Assembly (NCBI GenBank): GCA_030043175.1
Contig: JASHYD010000941.1
Location: forward strand, 1-8,042
Origin: Xanthobacteraceae bacterium
GTDB taxonomy: Bacteria > Pseudomonadota > Alphaproteobacteria > Rhizobiales > Xanthobacteraceae
Direction of reading: 5' to 3'
DNA: 8,042 nt
Part shown: positions 5,282 to 8,042 of the stretch, in pieces
Layout: each line of letters begins with the position of its first letter
Numbering within the stretch: the stretch's first letter is position 1
Translations under genes and position numbers: made by a program
Notes under the pieces: model-generated
Seen by the model: only the letters and a program-made list of their open reading frames with translations
What the model was told of the DNA's origin: nothing
The model's database searches: none

Positions 5282-8042
5282 TTAGGCTGCGTTGACTTTG
5301 CTTTCATCACGCCGATGAAAAATGCTGAACAATGTCGGCACGAAGAACAGTGTCGCAAAGGTTGCAAACACGAGGCCGCCGATAACGGCGCGGCCGAGCG
5401 GCGCGTTCTGGCCCGACTCGACCGCCATCGGCACCATACCGATGATCATCGCCAGCGCGGTCATCATCACCGGCCTCAGCCGTGTGCGTCCCGCTTCGAC
5501 GGCCGAACTGACGGCATCTGCGCCTGCGGCGAGGCGCTCGCGGGCAAAGCTGATGACGAGGATACTGTTGGCGGTCGCAACCCCCATACACATGATTGCA
5601 CCCGTCAACGCCGGCACCGACAACGTCGTCGCGGTCACGAACAGCATCCAGATGATGCCGGCAAGCGCCGTCGGCAAAGCCATGATGATGATGAAAGGAT
5701 CAAGCCAGGACTGGAAATTGACGACGATCAGCAGGTAGATGAGAACGATCGCGAAAGCCAGACCGAAGAAAAGCTGGCTGTAAGCCTGGTCCATGGTCGC
5801 CACCTGGCCACGCATGACCGCCCGCACACCTTTCCCCCATTCCGGACGGGACTTGTCAAGAATCTGCTGGATTTCCCCGGTGACCCCACCGAGATCGCGT
5901 CCCTGGGTCGTCGCGTAGATGTCAATCGCCGGCCGGATATTATAATGCGTAACGACGGCGCTCTCGGGTCCGGGCGTCACCATCGCCAGGCCGCCGAGCA
6001 ACTGGGGCGCCCTGCCTGTCGTTGTCACCGGCATGGTCTTCAACCCGTCCAGGGTGTCGATACGGTACTGTGGCGTCTGCACCGACACCGGGTAGGACAC
6101 GCCGTTCTGTGGGTTCAGCCAGTATGTAGGCGTGGTCTGGCTGCTGCCGGCCAGCGTGTTCTGCATCGTCGCGGCAGCGTCGTGTTCGGTGAGGCCGACC
6201 ATCCCGGCGAACATGCGGTTGAATTCAACATTCAACGCGGGTCCCTGGAAAACCTGCTGGATGCGGGGATCGGCAATGCCCGGCACGTGGCTGATCTTGG
6301 CCAGCAGGGTCGCGGCGAGCTCTCGGTTCTCCACCATGTCGGGGCCGCTGATCGCGACGTCGATGGGCGCCGGCGCACCGAAATTGAGGATCTGGCTGAC
6401 CATGTCGGGCGGCAGGAAGGAAAAGGTCGCGCCGGGAAATTTGTGCGGCAGCACTTCCCGCAAGGTCTTTATATATTCGGCGACCGGAAGCTCGGTCGCG
6501 TTGTCGAGCGAAAGGAGAATATCCGCATCGAGGACGCCGATGGTTCCCGAATTGCTGTAGGAGAAATTTATGCCGCTGAGCGGCAGGCCGATGTTGTCGA
6601 CGCTGCTCAAAATCTTATCCGGCGGGATGACATTGCGTATCTCCGCCTCGACCTCGTCTGCGAGGCGCGTCACTTCTTCGATCCGTGTTCCCGGATGGGC
6701 GCGGACGTGAAGCCTGATCGCATCACCCGCGATGTCCGGGAAGAAATTCTCTCCGAGAAACGGCATCAGGGTGAAGGAGAGCAGCGGCAGCAGGACGAAC
6801 ACTGCGACCGCAATCCGCCGGTGCCCCAGGGCGAGGCGCAGCAGCCCGACATACGCCGCCCTCAACCGCTCAAACGCACGCTCGAAGCCTTGCTGAATAC
6901 GTTCCGCACGACCGATCTTCCTCGCACCGCAGCCCTGCTCAGGACCTTGAACCTGGCGGCTCAGCAGGTAGTTGGCCATGGTCGGCACGAGCGTCCGCGA
7001 CCACAGATACGAAGCCGTCATCGCGACGACGACCGCTTCCGCCAACGGCCGGAACAGGTACCCCGAGACGCCGCCGAGTCCGAACATCGGAACAAAAGCA
7101 ATGCAAATGCACAGCAGCGAGAGAGTTGCGGCGACGACGATCTGCTCGGCACCATCAAGGATGGCGGTCTTGATCGGCTTGCCATGCTCCAGATGCCAGT
7201 TGATGTTTTCGATCGTGACTGTCGCCTCGTCCACGAGCATGCCCACGGCGAGGGCAAAACCGCCAAGGGTCATGACGTTGATCGTCTCACCCAGAGCCGA
7301 CAGAACAGGCAGAGCGGCAAGGATCGACAATGGAATTGAAATCGAAATGATCAGCGTCGAGCGCCAGCTGCCGAGGAACAGCAGGATCATCAGGCCGGTT
7401 AATCCGGCCGCGATGACTCCCTCGCGAACGACCGAAAGGACCGATGCTTTCACGAAGCCCGACTGATCATTGACGATTTTGAGCTCCACCTCTGGCGGAA
7501 GCGTTTCCTGGATGCGCGGCAACAGCTCCTTGATCCCTGCAATGATGTCGAGCGTCGACGCAGTGCCGGTTTTAAGCACCGTCATCAGGACGCCCTTGCG
7601 TCCATCCAACTGAACGACATTGGTCTGCGGCGGACTCCCGTTATGGGCGTACGCCACGTCGCGCACATAAACCATCGCGCCGTTGACGGCCTTGATTGGC
7701 AGATCGTTGAAATCCGCTACCCTTTGCGGAGAACCGTTGAGATTGACGGTATATTCATACGCGCCGATTTTCTCGGTACCGGCCGGCGTAATCAGGTTCT
7801 GGACCGAGAGGGCGTTGACGACGTCCTGCGCCGAAAGTCCATATGACTGCAGCGCTCGTTGATCGAGATCGATCTGCACCTGACGGGGGGTGCCGCCATA
7901 AGGGGCGGGCAGCGCCGCGCCTGCCACATTCGTCAGCGGCGGCCTCACGAAGTTGCTTGCCAGGTCGTTCAATTCCGTCTGCGACGCCGTCGGGCTCGAT
8001 AGCGCGAGCTGCAAGATCGGCACGCTCGATGCATTGAAAACC
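5282..8042 (-). CDS. RND efflux transporter permease subunit (AcrB/HAE-1-like; N-terminus beyond the right edge)
   Basis: The frame is open to the right edge and ends with TAA at 5282-5284, giving about 919 residues of a protein usually near 1040, so roughly the first 120 residues, with the first membrane helix, are missing. A GTG at 8021-8023 is internal, because the frame continues upstream with family-like VFNASSVPILQLAL. The order is that of RND pumps: a porter domain (GGTPRQVQIDLD), then TM2-TM6 with VGMLVDEATVTIENI in TM4, then RPLAEAVVVAMTASYLWSRTL. A second porter domain follows, with the closing helices containing LIVVNFQSWLDPFIIIMALP and MGVATANSILVISFARERL. The TM4 acidic pair is Asp-Glu (codons at 7226-7231) in place of Asp-Asp, and the position of the AcrB TM10 Lys is Ala (5570-5572). 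I recall this pattern from a branch of HAE-1-like pumps, so it does not mean inactivity. It pumps small molecules using the proton gradient; the substrate is unknown. Confidence 0.95.
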   Translation of the reverse strand, partial: VFNASSVPILQLALSSPTASQTELNDLASNFVRPPLTNVAGAALPAPYGGTPRQVQIDLDQRALQSYGLSAQDVVNALSVQNLITPAGTEKIGAYEYTVNLNGSPQRVADFNDLPIKAVNGAMVYVRDVAYAHNGSPPQTNVVQLDGRKGVLMTVLKTGTASTLDIIAGIKELLPRIQETLPPEVELKIVNDQSGFVKASVLSVVREGVIAAGLTGLMILLFLGSWRSTLIISISIPLSILAALPVLSALGETINVMTLGGFALAVGMLVDEATVTIENINWHLEHGKPIKTAILDGAEQIVVAATLSLLCICIAFVPMFGLGGVSGYLFRPLAEAVVVAMTASYLWSRTLVPTMANYLLSRQVQGPEQGCGARKIGRAERIQQGFERAFERLRAAYVGLLRLALGHRRIAVAVFVLLPLLSFTLMPFLGENFFPDIAGDAIRLHVRAHPGTRIEEVTRLADEVEAEIRNVIPPDKILSSVDNIGLPLSGINFSYSNSGTIGVLDADILLSLDNATELPVAEYIKTLREVLPHKFPGATFSFLPPDMVSQILNFGAPAPIDVAISGPDMVENRELAATLLAKISHVPGIADPRIQQVFQGPALNVEFNRMFAGMVGLTEHDAAATMQNTLAGSSQTTPTYWLNPQNGVSYPVSVQTPQYRIDTLDGLKTMPVTTTGRAPQLLGGLAMVTPGPESAVVTHYNIRPAIDIYATTQGRDLGGVTGEIQQILDKSRPEWGKGVRAVMRGQVATMDQAYSQLFFGLAFAIVLIYLLIVVNFQSWLDPFIIIMALPTALAGIIWMLFVTATTLSVPALTGAIMCMGVATANSILVISFARERLAAGADAVSSAVEAGRTRLRPVMMTALAMIIGMVPMAVESGQNAPLGRAVIGGLVFATFATLFFVPTLFSIFHRRDESKVNAA

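Noticed and set aside
4706..7339. An 877-codon plus-strand open frame
   Set aside because: It is antisense to the adaptor and permease. Its translation is His/Arg/Asp-rich with no domain, while the minus strand has unmistakable RND and adaptor motifs throughout.
1325..8042. A functional link between the MNIO operon and the RND efflux operon, for example joint copper handling
   Set aside because: They are convergent and separately terminated. The permease has HAE-1-like rather than heavy-metal-type motifs, and nothing in the sequence ties the two together.

Overview
The window looks like a chromosomal segment from a moderately GC-rich Gram-negative bacterium, most likely an alphaproteobacterium of the Hyphomicrobiales/Bradyrhizobium type. 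This is inferred from codon choice, the flavour of the RND pump and the periplasmic esterase; no rRNA or marker gene is present, so the placement is soft.

Layout from left to right. (1) Positions 1-407, minus strand: the 5' part of a secreted esterase with a signal peptide and an N-terminal Ig-like/CBM48-type domain; its catalytic domain lies beyond the left edge. (2) Positions 408-1324: about 900 bases without a convincing gene. They hold a possible decayed ParD-type antitoxin fragment and a few small hairpins. (3) Positions 1325-3790, plus strand: a compact three-gene operon encoding a TIGR04222-type membrane protein with a Cys/Gly-rich C-terminal tail, a DUF692/MNIO (multinuclear non-heme iron oxidative) enzyme, and an unidentified protein of about 200 residues in the slot where MNIO partner proteins usually sit. 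(4) Positions 3791-4036: a short convergent intergenic region with a probable minus-strand terminator and the end of a possible 36-residue small ORF. (5) Positions 4037-8042, minus strand: an RND efflux pump permease, cut by the right edge, followed by its periplasmic adaptor. No outer-membrane channel gene is in view.

The most interesting part is the operon at 1325-3790. MNIO enzymes of known function (MbnB, TglH, ChrH, the bufferin enzymes) oxidatively modify Cys and other residues in ribosomally made peptides, helped by a partner protein encoded next door. Here no separate precursor peptide is seen. The only obvious Cys-rich candidate substrate is the tail of the membrane protein itself, with five Cys spaced through about 30 Gly-dominated residues, and the enzyme gene starts one base after that tail ends. 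The working hypothesis is a membrane-anchored protein whose Cys/Gly tail is modified post-translationally by the MNIO enzyme, perhaps for metal binding. That function is inference. TIGR04222 next to DUF692 is, from memory, a recurring pairing, so the novelty lies in the unassigned chemistry and not in the gene combination.

The RND/adaptor operon converges on the MNIO operon, and nothing in the sequence links the two functionally.
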